Below are positions 9,023-17,706 of a stretch of DNA of 64,000 nt, piece by piece. Position numbers and translations under genes: made by a program. A model generated the notes under the pieces. The model was given only the letters and a program-made list of their open reading frames with translations. It was not told the DNA's origin and ran no database searches. Origin of the DNA: Cupriavidus sp. U2 (GTDB lineage Bacteria > Pseudomonadota > Gammaproteobacteria > Burkholderiales > Burkholderiaceae); NCBI RefSeq assembly GCF_009663685.2, contig NZ_RCOG02000024.1, forward strand, positions 1 to 64,000. The letters run 5' to 3'. Each line of letters starts with the position of its first letter. The first letter of the stretch is position 1.

Positions 9023-9985
9023 ATGGATGCCCACGCACTGACCGACGCCGTCGCGGGAGGCGGCGCCGGCGGACTGACCGCCGCACCCACCTATCTCCAG
9101 CAGTTGCTGGCTGCCGGCCTGCTGATCGAAACCGGCGTCAAGGGCCTGTATGGCCGCAGCGCGCAGTTCGAGGCGATTGCCGACGGCCTGAACCTCGCCA
9201 TCACGCGGATCGGCGCCGACCAGCGCGCCGAAGTGCTGCGCTTTCCGCCCGCGCTGGGGCAGCAGGATTTCGAAGCCAGCGAATACCTGAAGAACTTTCC
9301 GCAACTGGCCGGCACGATTCACAGCTTCTGCGGCGACGACCGCGCGCACCGCCGGCTGCTGGCGCGCCTGGAAGACAAGGAAGACTGGACCGACCAGCAG
9401 GAATTCACGGGCGTGGTGCTGACGCCGGCCGCCTGCTATCCGATCTATCCGGTCGTGGCCAGACGCGGGCCGCTGCCGCCCGACGGCAAGGTGGTGGACG
9501 TGCTGTCGTATTGCTACCGGCACGAGCCGTCGCTGGAGCCGACGCGCATGCAGTTGTTCCGGCAGCGCGAGTACGTATGCCTGGGGTCGGCCGAGCGCAT
9601 CGTGGCGTTCCGCCAGCTGTGGATGGAGCGCGGTCAGGCACTGGCCGAGGCACTGCAGTTGCCCGTGGAAGTGGATGTGGCCAACGACCCGTTCTTCGGC
9701 CGCGGCGGCAAGATCGTGGCAGACAGCCAGCGCGAGCTGAAGCTCAAGTTCGAACTGCTGATTCCGGTCAACGATGGCGCGCCACCCACCGCGTGCATGA
9801 GTTTCAACTACCACATGGACCATTTCGGAGCGCTGTGGCACATCGGCCTGGCCGATGGCGGTGTGGCCCACACGGGCTGCGTGGGCTTCGGCATCGAGCG
9901 GCTGACGCTGGCTCTGCTCAAGCACCACGGACTGAACCCGGCACAGTGGCCGCAAGCGGTGCGCGAGACGCTGGGAGGCGTGTAA
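9023..9985 (+). CDS. amino acid:[carrier protein] ligase (class II aaRS homologue)
   Basis: 320-aa homologue of the catalytic core of atypical seryl-tRNA synthetase, without a tRNA-binding domain. The characterised family (Bradyrhizobium Bll0957) activates Gly or Ala with ATP and loads a carrier protein instead of tRNA. Class II motif 2 is SYCYRHEPSLEPTRMQLFRQ and motif 3 is GCVGFGIERLTLAL. Cys138 (PAACYP), Glu183 (RQRE) and Cys286 (HTGC) keep the spacing of the three zinc ligands reported for Bll0957, as I recall them. It starts 10 bp after the dehydrogenase gene and abuts the DUF1839 gene. The assignment is strong; the amino acid loaded here is unknown. Confidence 0.93.
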   Translation: MDAHALTDAVAGGGAGGLTAAPTYLQQLLAAGLLIETGVKGLYGRSAQFEAIADGLNLAITRIGADQRAEVLRFPPALGQQDFEASEYLKNFPQLAGTIHSFCGDDRAHRRLLARLEDKEDWTDQQEFTGVVLTPAACYPIYPVVARRGPLPPDGKVVDVLSYCYRHEPSLEPTRMQLFRQREYVCLGSAERIVAFRQLWMERGQALAEALQLPVEVDVANDPFFGRGGKIVADSQRELKLKFELLIPVNDGAPPTACMSFNYHMDHFGALWHIGLADGGVAHTGCVGFGIERLTLALLKHHGLNPAQWPQAVRETLGGV

Positions 9986-10972
9986 ATGTACGGAGACGGC
10001 AAGGCGGTACGCGCGCGCGGCGGCGCGCATGCGCTGCACGGTGGCAATCCGGTGTGGTCGCATGCGAACCGCCATATCGACCTGTGGGTCGAACTGTTGC
10101 ATGGATGGGACTTCGAACCCATTGCCGCCTTGCCGTTCACCGTCACGCTCGACTTCGAAGGCGACCAGTTCACGTCCTCGAACATCCCGTCGATAGACCT
10201 GGAGCGCCTGTACGGCATCGTCAAGGACGAACTGTCGACCTACGGCCGGCTGGAATCGCATGTGGCCGCGCAGACCAATCGCGGCAACGCGGTACTGCTG
10301 GAGGTGGACAGCTTCCAGCTGCCGCAGCCGGCGGGCGCCTATCGCCGGCAGCACGCGCGGGCGTGCATCGCCATCGACGTACTGGTGCCTGAGGCCACTG
10401 CGGTGGGCTACTACCACCATGACGGCTATCACACGGCGAGCGGCGACGACTACCTGGCCATCTTCCGCATGCCGGCTCATGAAACGATGTGGGGCGTGGC
10501 CACCTTTCCGCAAGCCGAGGTGGTGCGCCGGCGCTTTCCGGGGCTGACCGACGATGCGCTGCAGCGCGCGTCGCTGGATCTGCTGCGCGGCCATCTGGCG
10601 CGGCGCCCGCGAGAGAATCCGATCCAGGCGTTCCGGGCCGCGTTTCCGGCGCATCTGGAACAACTGATGGCGCGCGGCGAGCCCAACTTCCAGATCTACG
10701 CGGCCAGCGTGCTGCGCCAGCTTGGCGCGAACTTCGAGCTGCTGGGCCGCTATGTACGGTGGCTGGTCATGCACGGAGAGACCTTGCCCGACTCCGTGGC
10801 CGAGGCGTGCTACACGATGGCGTCCGAGGCCATGGTGATGCAGTTCCGCCTGATGCGGGCGGTGATCAGCCACAAGGCCGACAGCTGCGAGGACTGCCTG
10901 GAGCAGCTCGAGCTGGCCTATCAGGGCACGGTTCCGGCGCTGGCGGCCCACTTCGGAGAAACCGTCACATGA
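9986..10972 (+). CDS. DUF1839 family protein
   Basis: 328-aa soluble protein of the DUF1839 family, which commonly sits beside amino acid:[carrier protein] ligases. Features shared with the second copy at 14738-15772 are WVELLHGW, ALPFTVTLDFEGD, LLEVDSFQLP, GYYHHDGYHT with GDDY, RQLGANFELLGRY and a C-terminal CEDCLEQLE. No catalytic mechanism is known to me. From position in the pathway, a transferase that takes the aminoacyl group from the carrier protein is the most attractive guess. The ATG directly follows the ligase stop, and the 3' end overlaps the GH2 start as ATGA. Confidence 0.85.
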   Translation: MYGDGKAVRARGGAHALHGGNPVWSHANRHIDLWVELLHGWDFEPIAALPFTVTLDFEGDQFTSSNIPSIDLERLYGIVKDELSTYGRLESHVAAQTNRGNAVLLEVDSFQLPQPAGAYRRQHARACIAIDVLVPEATAVGYYHHDGYHTASGDDYLAIFRMPAHETMWGVATFPQAEVVRRRFPGLTDDALQRASLDLLRGHLARRPRENPIQAFRAAFPAHLEQLMARGEPNFQIYAASVLRQLGANFELLGRYVRWLVMHGETLPDSVAEACYTMASEAMVMQFRLMRAVISHKADSCEDCLEQLELAYQGTVPALAAHFGETVT

Positions 10973-13533
10973 CCGCTCGCGATCCGGAACCGGCTCTCCT
11001 GCCCATCTTGCGGCCCGGTGTGGCCGTGGGCCGGGCGCGTCTGGAAGGCGACTGGACCTTCCTCGAAACCTTCGCCAACGCCGCCGCTCATCCGGGCGAA
11101 CTGTCGGAGACCGGGCACTGGCTGCCCGCAACGGTGCCAGGTACGGTGGCCAGCGCGCTGGGCGCGGCCGGCCGCTGGGACGATGCATCGCCGCCACCGC
11201 TGCACCAGCACGACTACTGGTATCGGCTGCATTTCGCGGGCAGCGGCCGCCGCCTGCTGCGCTTCAACGGCCTGGCGACGATTGCCGAGGTCTGGCTCAA
11301 CGGCCGGCACGTACTGACCACGCGCCACATGTTCGCCGCGCACCAGGTGGAGGTGGAGCTGGCCGGCGACGACAACGTGCTCCATATCTGTTTTCGCGCG
11401 CTGTATCCGTGGCTGCGCACGCAGCGCGGGCCCGTACGCTGGAAGCCGCGCATGATCCAGCCGCCGTCGCTGCGGACCGTGCGTACCACGCTGCTCGGGC
11501 ACATGCCCGGCTGGTGCCCGCCGGTGCACGCGGTGGGGCCGTGGCGCGACATCGAATTGCTGGACCCGCTCGGTACCGATCCCACGCATGGCGTACGCGC
11601 CGAGATGTCGGGGCGGATCGACGGCACCGAGGGCGTGGTGGACCTGCAGCTCCATTTTCCGGGCGCCGCGCCGGGGCACGGTGCGTTCTCGGCCATCGGC
11701 CCCGACCATGCCATCTGGCGTGGCGATCTGCATCGCACCGGCCCGCACACGCTGGCGGGCACGCTGCGCGTACCCGACGCACGGCGCTGGTGGCCGCATA
11801 CCCACGGCGACCCGGCACTGTATCGCGTGGACGCGAGCATGGACGGCCACGTCCTGGCCTGCGGCAATGTCGGCTTCCGCACGATTACCGAGGACCGCGA
11901 TGGCGAGCCGGGCGCGTTCGGGCTGCGCGTCAACGGCGAGCGCGTGTTCTGCCGGGGCGCGTGCGTGTCCAGCCACGACCTGCCCGGCCTGGCGGACACC
12001 GACGAGGCCGTGGCCCGCTGGCTGCGGCTGGCGCGCGACGCCGGGGCCAACATGGTGCGCGTCAGCGGCGTGACCTGTTACCCGGGGGAATCGTTCTATC
12101 GGCAGTGCGACGCACTGGGCCTGCTGGTGTGGCAGGACTTCATGTTCGCCAACTTCGACTATGGCGGCGACACCGGGGCGGCGTGGATGGATGATGCGCG
12201 GCGCGAAGTCTCGCAATGGCTCGCGTCGTCTGGCGCCCACCCCAGCCTGGCCGTGCTGTGCGGCGGCAGCGAGGCCGAACAGCAGGCGGCGATGATGGGC
12301 GTGCCGCGCGGCGCATGGCGCCAGCCGCTGTTCGACACACTGATTCCGGGGCTGGTGGCCGAGCATCGGCCCGATGTGATCTACGTGCGCAATTCGCCCA
12401 GCGAAGGCGCCTGGCCGTTCCAGGCCGATACCGGCGTATCGCACTACTACGGCGTGGGCGCCTACCAGCGTCCGCTCAGCGATGCGCGCCTGGCCAATGT
12501 CCGTTTCACCTCGGAATGCCTGGCCTTTGCCAACGTGCCGTGCACGCGCACGCTGGCCGACGCGGCCATGTCGCAGCCATACCACGATCCGCGCTGGAAG
12601 GCCCGTGTGCCGCGCGATGCCGGCGCCGGCTGGGATTTCGAGGATATCCGCGACTTCTACCTGCGCGCGCTGTTCGACGTCGATCCGCCGCGCCTGCGGT
12701 ACGAACGGCCAGCGCGCTACCTGCAGCTGTCGCGCGCCGTGGTGGCCGAGATCATGACCGACGTGTTCGGCGAATGGCGCCGCGCCGGCTCGACCTGTCG
12801 GGGCGGGCTGGTCTGGCAGTTGCAGGATCTGCTGCCCGGTGCGGGATGGGGCATCGTCGATGCCTATGCGCGGCCCAAATCGGCCTGGCATGCGCTGCGC
12901 CAGGTCTGGCAGCCGCTGCAGGTCATCCTGACGGATGAGGGGCTCAACGGGCTCCACATCCATCTGGTCAACGAGACCGCGGCCCCGCGCACGGTGCGGC
13001 TGGCACTGCGTTGCCTGCGCGACGGCGAGGCCGTGGTCGCCCAGGCCGACCAGACGCTGACGCTGGCGCCCCGCGAGACCCGGCGTCTGGTGGCGGCGGA
13101 ACTTCTCGATCACTTTTTCGATTTCACCTACGCGTACCGGTTCGGACCGCCCGCGCACGACGTGGTGCTGGCCACGCTGCACGAAGCGTCGCCCGATGCC
13201 GGTGCCGACCCGCCGGCGAGCCTCTTGCTGAGCCAGTCGGCGTACCTGCCGGACCGCCGCGCCGACGCGCTGCTGGACCCGGGCCTCGCCGCCAGCGTGG
13301 CGTGCGAGGACGGCGTCTGGTGGCTGACCGTCAGCGCCCGCCGCTTTGCGCGGTGGGTCCATGTCGACGATTACGCCTGGTTGCCTGAAACCAACTGGTT
13401 CCACCTGGGGCCCGGGGAGTCGCGCCGTATCCGCCTGATGCACGATGGGGCGGATGCTACCCGGGCGGGAGCCATCCCTTCGGGTGAAGTATCTGCCTTA
13501 AACGCGTCTCGCTCCGTCAGCTACGACGGCTGA
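10969..13533 (+). CDS. glycoside hydrolase family 2 protein (beta-mannosidase-like)
   Basis: 854-aa enzyme with the GH2 layout: an N-terminal galactose-binding-like sandwich (WLPATVPGTVASAL, YWYRLHF, RFNGLATIAEVWLNG), an immunoglobulin-like domain and a TIM barrel. The barrel has LVWQDFMFA, LCGGSEAEQ (the likely acid/base Glu, with Ser for the usual Asn before it) and RFTSECLAF (the likely nucleophile Glu). No signal peptide is seen, so it should be cytoplasmic. The start overlaps the DUF1839 stop (ATGA) with GGAG upstream, making it the last gene of the ligase operon. It may trim or remodel a mannose-containing intermediate of the local polysaccharide. Specificity is inferred only from family resemblance. 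Confidence 0.87.
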   Translation: MTARDPEPALLPILRPGVAVGRARLEGDWTFLETFANAAAHPGELSETGHWLPATVPGTVASALGAAGRWDDASPPPLHQHDYWYRLHFAGSGRRLLRFNGLATIAEVWLNGRHVLTTRHMFAAHQVEVELAGDDNVLHICFRALYPWLRTQRGPVRWKPRMIQPPSLRTVRTTLLGHMPGWCPPVHAVGPWRDIELLDPLGTDPTHGVRAEMSGRIDGTEGVVDLQLHFPGAAPGHGAFSAIGPDHAIWRGDLHRTGPHTLAGTLRVPDARRWWPHTHGDPALYRVDASMDGHVLACGNVGFRTITEDRDGEPGAFGLRVNGERVFCRGACVSSHDLPGLADTDEAVARWLRLARDAGANMVRVSGVTCYPGESFYRQCDALGLLVWQDFMFANFDYGGDTGAAWMDDARREVSQWLASSGAHPSLAVLCGGSEAEQQAAMMGVPRGAWRQPLFDTLIPGLVAEHRPDVIYVRNSPSEGAWPFQADTGVSHYYGVGAYQRPLSDARLANVRFTSECLAFANVPCTRTLADAAMSQPYHDPRWKARVPRDAGAGWDFEDIRDFYLRALFDVDPPRLRYERPARYLQLSRAVVAEIMTDVFGEWRRAGSTCRGGLVWQLQDLLPGAGWGIVDAYARPKSAWHALRQVWQPLQVILTDEGLNGLHIHLVNETAAPRTVRLALRCLRDGEAVVAQADQTLTLAPRETRRLVAAELLDHFFDFTYAYRFGPPAHDVVLATLHEASPDAGADPPASLLLSQSAYLPDRRADALLDPGLAASVACEDGVWWLTVSARRFARWVHVDDYAWLPETNWFHLGPGESRRIRLMHDGADATRAGAIPSGEVSALNASRSVSYDG

Positions 13534-13549
13534 ACTCATCCTTCTCCAC

Positions 13550-13579
13550 CTGCCCGCCAGGCCGCTTCTGGCGCGGCAG
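13550..13579 (+). terminator. hairpin after the GH2 gene
   Basis: CTGCC-CGCCAG pairs with CTGGCG-C-GGCAG around a 7-nt loop and ends the ligase operon. A short T/C tract (ACACATTTCC) follows, so it may be a moderate terminator. Confidence 0.5.
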
Positions 13580-13709
13580 GACACATTTCCCCCCTCCTGC
13601 CGGATGGTATGCACGCCCGTGCAGCCGCCGCCACGCCTCCCCCGTTTTCCTACATCCAACCTACCCATGGATGACGCCCTGACCTATCCGTCTGCCTACT
13701 GTCAGTTCT

Positions 13710-13723
13710 GTGCTCCATGGCAC
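13710..13723. promoter_or_regulatory. candidate operator GTGC-N6-GCAC upstream of the crp-family gene
   Basis: GTGCTCCATGGCAC, a dyad with exact GTGC/GCAC arms and a 6-bp spacer, about 200 bp before the ATG at 13926. If the Crp/Fnr protein binds this motif, it regulates itself. Confidence 0.4.
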
Positions 13724-13925
13724 TTAATACAGCCAACAACGAAGACGAAACCGGAGCACCCACGGCAACACGCTCCGGCAGGGTTCACGGGTGGCGGCCT
13801 CAGGGCCGCCGGGCATTCGCCAGCAAGCTTGCTAATAGAAAAGCGGAGCGGCGATGTCGGGTCACGCGTCTCGCAGGTACTGCGGCGTTCCGACGTCATT
13901 GCTCCGGGGTCACACGGAGGAAGAA

Positions 13926-14654
13926 ATGATTACGCAACGGTCGGACCTGCATGTCAATCATCTGCTCAATGCACTCCCGCGTCGTGAATGGGACGCGTTG
14001 TCGCGCCACTTCGAACTCGTCCGCCTGCGTGCAGGGGAGCTGCTGACCGACTCGGGCCAGCGCATCGTCCACGTGTACTTTCCCACCACGTCGGTCGTCT
14101 CGCTGCTGTCGTTGCTGGAAGACGGCGCCACGGTGGAATTCGCCGCGGTTGGGAACGAAGGGCTGGTGGGCATCCCCGTGGTGACCGGCGGCGACACGAT
14201 GCCGAGCCGCGTGGAAGTGCGCAGCCCCGGCTTCGCCTACCGCATTCCGGCGCGTGTGCTGCGTGCGGAGCTGGCCCAGCTGCCGGCGCTGCAGCGCGTG
14301 ACGCTGCTCTATGTGCAGGCCGTGCTCACGCAGATCGCGCAGACGGCTGCCTGCAACCGCCATCACTCCCTGAACAAGCAGCTGTGCCGCTGGCTGCTGC
14401 TGGCCATCGACCGCATGAACTCGAACGAACTGGTGATCACGCAGCAGGTCATCGCCAACATGCTCGGCGTACGCCGCGAGGGCGTCACGGAAGCGGCCGG
14501 CAAGCTGGAAGACCTGGGCCTGATCCACCACAGCCGCGGCCATATCACCGTGCTGGACCGCTGCGGCCTGGAGCATCATTCCTGCGAGTGCTACAAGCTG
14601 GTCAAGCGCGAATACGATCGCCTGCTGCCGGCCCTCGCGCTGGCACAGGTCTGA
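13926..14654 (+). CDS. Crp/Fnr-family transcriptional regulator
   Basis: 242-aa regulator with an N-terminal cyclic-nucleotide-binding-like beta-roll (HVYFPTTSVVSLLSLLEDGA, AAVGNEGLVGIPVV) and a C-terminal winged HTH. In the HTH, VITQQVIANMLGVRREGVTE is the recognition helix region. The ATG has a near-perfect GGAGGAAG site. The CxxxC pattern needed for an Fnr-type iron-sulfur cluster is not present at the N-terminus, so this belongs to the cluster-less group. The effector is unknown; a cyclic nucleotide or redox ligand is possible. It lies between the two DUF1839 genes. The GTGC-N6-GCAC dyads ahead of four transcription units here have exactly the half-site spacing Crp/Fnr proteins use. Confidence 0.9.
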   Translation: MITQRSDLHVNHLLNALPRREWDALSRHFELVRLRAGELLTDSGQRIVHVYFPTTSVVSLLSLLEDGATVEFAAVGNEGLVGIPVVTGGDTMPSRVEVRSPGFAYRIPARVLRAELAQLPALQRVTLLYVQAVLTQIAQTAACNRHHSLNKQLCRWLLLAIDRMNSNELVITQQVIANMLGVRREGVTEAAGKLEDLGLIHHSRGHITVLDRCGLEHHSCECYKLVKREYDRLLPALALAQV

Positions 14655-14737
14655 CCGCGGCGCCAATGCCGCATGCACCGGATGCCGCTCGCCGCGTGGC
14701 GATGGCGTCCAGTGCTTGTGGCATGCCCTGGCGGGCT

Positions 14738-15772
14738 TCAGCCGTGCGCGGGATCCGTGCTGCCGAACGACGACACCAGGCCCGCCATCGTCATGTCGTA
14801 GGCCGATTCGAGCGTGTCGAGACACTCGGTGCAGGGGTCGGGCCGCGCGCGTGCCGCGGCGCGCGCCAGGCGGAACTGCAGCACCTTGCATTCGGCCGCG
14901 ATGGTGCCGGGCAGTGCGCGCAGGGCCGCCGGGACGCGGTAGCCATGCTCGTCGAGCCAGTTCAGGCAATGCTGCAGCATCTCGAAGTTCGCGCCGAGCT
15001 GGCGGGGGAGATTGAAGCCGTAGTGGTGGAAGTACGCGTCGCCACGCGTGAGGATCTTGTCGACGTGCGCGGGAAACTCGGCACGCCACCGCACGATGGG
15101 ACTTTGGGCCGGGCGCCGGCCCAGGTGTCTGCGCATCAGCCGTGCCACCGCGTTGGCCAGCTCGCGTCCCTGCAGCGCCGGACGCACGCGCGCGGCGGAC
15201 TCGACGTACGGGAACAGGATATTGCCGTTGTCGCGCAGGTCTGGCGTGAGCCGCATCAGGCCGCGATAGTCGTCGCCTTCGACGGTGTAGTGGCCCAGGC
15301 CGTGATAGTAGGACAGGGTTTGCCGCGCCGTGTCGATGTCGTCGATCGCCACTGTCGTCTTCACGTGATTCGCACGGTAGGCCGTGGCGCGCGTGTCGGG
15401 CAGGTAGAAGCTGTCCACCTCCACCAGCATGGTCTTGCCGCGCGAAACCTGCTCGGCCACGTGCGCTTCGAGCGTGTCGTAGACGGCGCACTCCTGCACC
15501 ACCGTGCCATACAGCTGTTCGAGATCGGCCTGCGGATACTTGAAGAAGGTGAAATGGTCGCCCTCGAAATCCTGTGCCACGGTGAATGGCAGCGCCGCGC
15601 GCGGGTCGAGGTGCCAGCCATACAGCAGTTCGATCCACAGGTCCATGTAGCAGTTCGATTCCGGCCAGATCGCCAATTCGCCATGCAGCAGGCGCTGGGG
15701 CGCCACGATGGGGCGTGCGGCCGCCGGTTCGGGCGTCGCCGACTCCGGGGCATTCGCTGTGCTTTGAACCAT
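14738..15772 (-). CDS. second DUF1839 family protein
   Basis: 344-aa paralogue of the DUF1839 protein at 9986-10972. It shares WIELLYGWH, ALPFTVAQDFEGDHFT, MLVEVDSFYLP, the SYYHGLGHYT/GDDY segment, RQLGANFEMLQHC and the C-terminal CTECLDTLE. The start was set at 15772 (GGAG 11 bp upstream). Two earlier in-frame ATGs at 15820 and 15928 lack ribosome sites and would add a Pro-rich tail not present in the first copy. It has no carrier protein or ligase next to it and converges on the crp-family gene. It may accept the same aminoacyl carrier protein and deliver it to another acceptor; that is inference. Confidence 0.82.
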   Translation of the reverse strand: MVQSTANAPESATPEPAAARPIVAPQRLLHGELAIWPESNCYMDLWIELLYGWHLDPRAALPFTVAQDFEGDHFTFFKYPQADLEQLYGTVVQECAVYDTLEAHVAEQVSRGKTMLVEVDSFYLPDTRATAYRANHVKTTVAIDDIDTARQTLSYYHGLGHYTVEGDDYRGLMRLTPDLRDNGNILFPYVESAARVRPALQGRELANAVARLMRRHLGRRPAQSPIVRWRAEFPAHVDKILTRGDAYFHHYGFNLPRQLGANFEMLQHCLNWLDEHGYRVPAALRALPGTIAAECKVLQFRLARAAARARPDPCTECLDTLESAYDMTMAGLVSSFGSTDPAHG

Positions 15773-16092
15773 CTGTTTCAGTTCTCCGGGTTGGGGCGGC
15801 AACGGCGGCAGGCCGGCCATGCGAGAAGCGCGGTCCACCGAATTGGAGCCGTTCGGACCGGGCAAATCGGTACGTTTTCCAACAAAGCCGGCGTTGTCGG
15901 GCAACGCGTACGGTGGCGCGTCGAGCATGTGCGGAATCGAACAGAGCCGTGCCAGAGCAGCTTCCTACACTGGCTCCATCCACTCTGGCGCGTAGCGTCG
16001 ATGCTTGCCCGAGGCGTCTGTCGCGACAGCACAGGTTGCCCGGGTCATCCCGGATCCGAGCCGAAAACGGACAGTCCCAAGCAGGAGGCATG

Positions 16093-17655
16093 ATGAGAAT
16101 TCCGACCCGAGGGAGCAATGTTCCCTCCGCCCCCGTCCCCACCATGGTGGAAGCCGCCAGTCAGGGAGCCTCCGCGGCGCCGGCGCGGCTGGCCGCGATC
16201 CAGCCGGTCATCCTGGCGGGCGGCGCCGGTACCCGGCTCTGGCCGTTGTCGCGCGAGCAGCATCCCAAGCAGTTGCTGAACCTGGTGGCGGAGAACACCC
16301 TGCTGGAAGCTACCGCACGCCGTCTCGAAGGCATCGCGTTGATGGCGGGACGGCCGTCGGGCGTCGAGGCGCCACAGATCGTCGTCTGCGGCGAGGAGCA
16401 TCGCTTCATGATCGCGGCGATGATGAAACGCTCGGGCAAGCCGGCGCACATCGTGGCCGAACCCTGCGGACGCAACACCGCGCCCGCACTGACCATGGCT
16501 GCGCTGCATGCCATCGCGAATGCCGGCGAAGCGGGCGACGTCGTGATGGTGGCCACGCCGGCGGATCATGCGGTGCTCGACACCGAGGCGTTCCGCGCCG
16601 CACTGGCCGTCGCCGTGCGCCATGCCGACCGTGGCGCGATCGTGACGCTCGGCGTGCGGCCCAGCACGCCGGAAACCGGCTTTGGCTACATCCGCACGGG
16701 CAAGCTGTCGCAGGAAGGCGCGCTGACGCTGGAGCGCTTCGTTGAGAAGCCGCACCTGGAACTGGCCACCGCCTATGTGGAGTCGGGCGACTACTGGTGG
16801 AACAGCGGCGTCTACGTGGTGCGGGCCTCGGTATGGCTGCGCGCGCTGGCGCAACTGCAGCCCGACATGATGCGCCAATGCCAGGCGGCCTACGACCAGG
16901 CGCAACGCGCGGCCAAGGGCGATGCGCTGTGCCTGTGCAAGGAAGCCTTCGAGGCCTGCCCGTCCGATTCCATCGACTATGCGGTCATGGAGAAGATCGA
17001 GGCGCTGCCCGACGTGCCGGCCATGCTGGTGCCGATGGACCCCGGCTGGTCCGACGTGGGATCGTGGGCAGCGATCTGGGACATCGCCGAGAAGGATGCT
17101 TCGGGCAACGTGGCGCGCGGGCGTGTGGTGTTCGACGGCGCCTCGTCGTGCCTGGCGCATTCCGAAGGCCGCCTGATCGCCTGCGTGGGCGTGCAGGACG
17201 TGGTGGTGGTGGAGACGGCCGACGCGGTGCTGGTGGTCGACAAGGCGCACGTCCAGGACGTGAAGAACGTGGTGCAGCGCCTGCGTGCCGAGCATGGCAG
17301 CGAGGTGGTGAACCATCGCAAGGTGCAGCGGCCGTGGGGCTGCTACGACTCGATCGATCACGGCGACCGTTTCCAGGTCAAGCGGATCGTGGTCGAGCCG
17401 GGCGCCAGCCTGTCGCTGCAGATGCACTACCACCGCGCCGAGCACTGGGTCGTGGTGCGCGGCACCGCGCGCGTGACCTGTGGCGATACGGTGAGCATCC
17501 TGTCGGAGAACCAGTCCACGTATATCCCCATCGGCACGCAGCACCGGCTGGAGAACCCGGGCAAGACGCCGCTGGAGATCATCGAGGTGCAATCGGGTTC
17601 GTATCTGGGCGAGGACGACATCGTACGGTTCGATGACAACTACGGGCGCAAGTAG
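16093..17655 (+). CDS. manC: mannose-1-phosphate guanylyltransferase / mannose-6-phosphate isomerase
   Basis: 520-aa bifunctional enzyme making GDP-mannose for the EPS. The nucleotidyltransferase signature VILAGGAGTRLWPLSRE is at residues 40-55, with the FVEKPHLELA and YWWNSGVYV motifs further on. The C-terminal cupin (about 390-515) has the isomerase-type RPWGCYDSID, LSLQMHYHRAEHW and IPIGTQHRLENPG motifs. AGGAGG stands just before two in-frame ATGs (16090, 16093); the second has the better spacing. GDP-mannose also feeds the gmd/fcl pair at 41-43 kb. The gene heads a unit with the Wzc-like ATPase and the tandem hydrolase. A one-mismatch relative of the GTGC dyad is at 15929-15942. Confidence 0.95.
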   Translation: MRIPTRGSNVPSAPVPTMVEAASQGASAAPARLAAIQPVILAGGAGTRLWPLSREQHPKQLLNLVAENTLLEATARRLEGIALMAGRPSGVEAPQIVVCGEEHRFMIAAMMKRSGKPAHIVAEPCGRNTAPALTMAALHAIANAGEAGDVVMVATPADHAVLDTEAFRAALAVAVRHADRGAIVTLGVRPSTPETGFGYIRTGKLSQEGALTLERFVEKPHLELATAYVESGDYWWNSGVYVVRASVWLRALAQLQPDMMRQCQAAYDQAQRAAKGDALCLCKEAFEACPSDSIDYAVMEKIEALPDVPAMLVPMDPGWSDVGSWAAIWDIAEKDASGNVARGRVVFDGASSCLAHSEGRLIACVGVQDVVVVETADAVLVVDKAHVQDVKNVVQRLRAEHGSEVVNHRKVQRPWGCYDSIDHGDRFQVKRIVVEPGASLSLQMHYHRAEHWVVVRGTARVTCGDTVSILSENQSTYIPIGTQHRLENPGKTPLEIIEVQSGSYLGEDDIVRFDDNYGRK

Positions 17656-17706
17656 CGTTGCGCGCCGGCAGGCGCCGGCGGGCATTCGAAGCAATAGGGG
17701 GACGTT

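Larger units (their letters stand above)
13534..13925. other. regulatory/leader region of the crp-family gene
   Basis: 392 bp without a supported gene. It contains the GH2 terminator, a GTGC-N6-GCAC dyad (13710-13723), then three further inverted repeats: CCGGAGC/GCTCCGG (13751-13778), GGCGGCC/GGCCGCC (13793-13810) and AGCAAGCTTGCT (13822-13833). The promoter probably lies after the dyad, where TTAATAC occurs at 13724-13730. That would leave a structured 5' leader. Confidence 0.5.
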
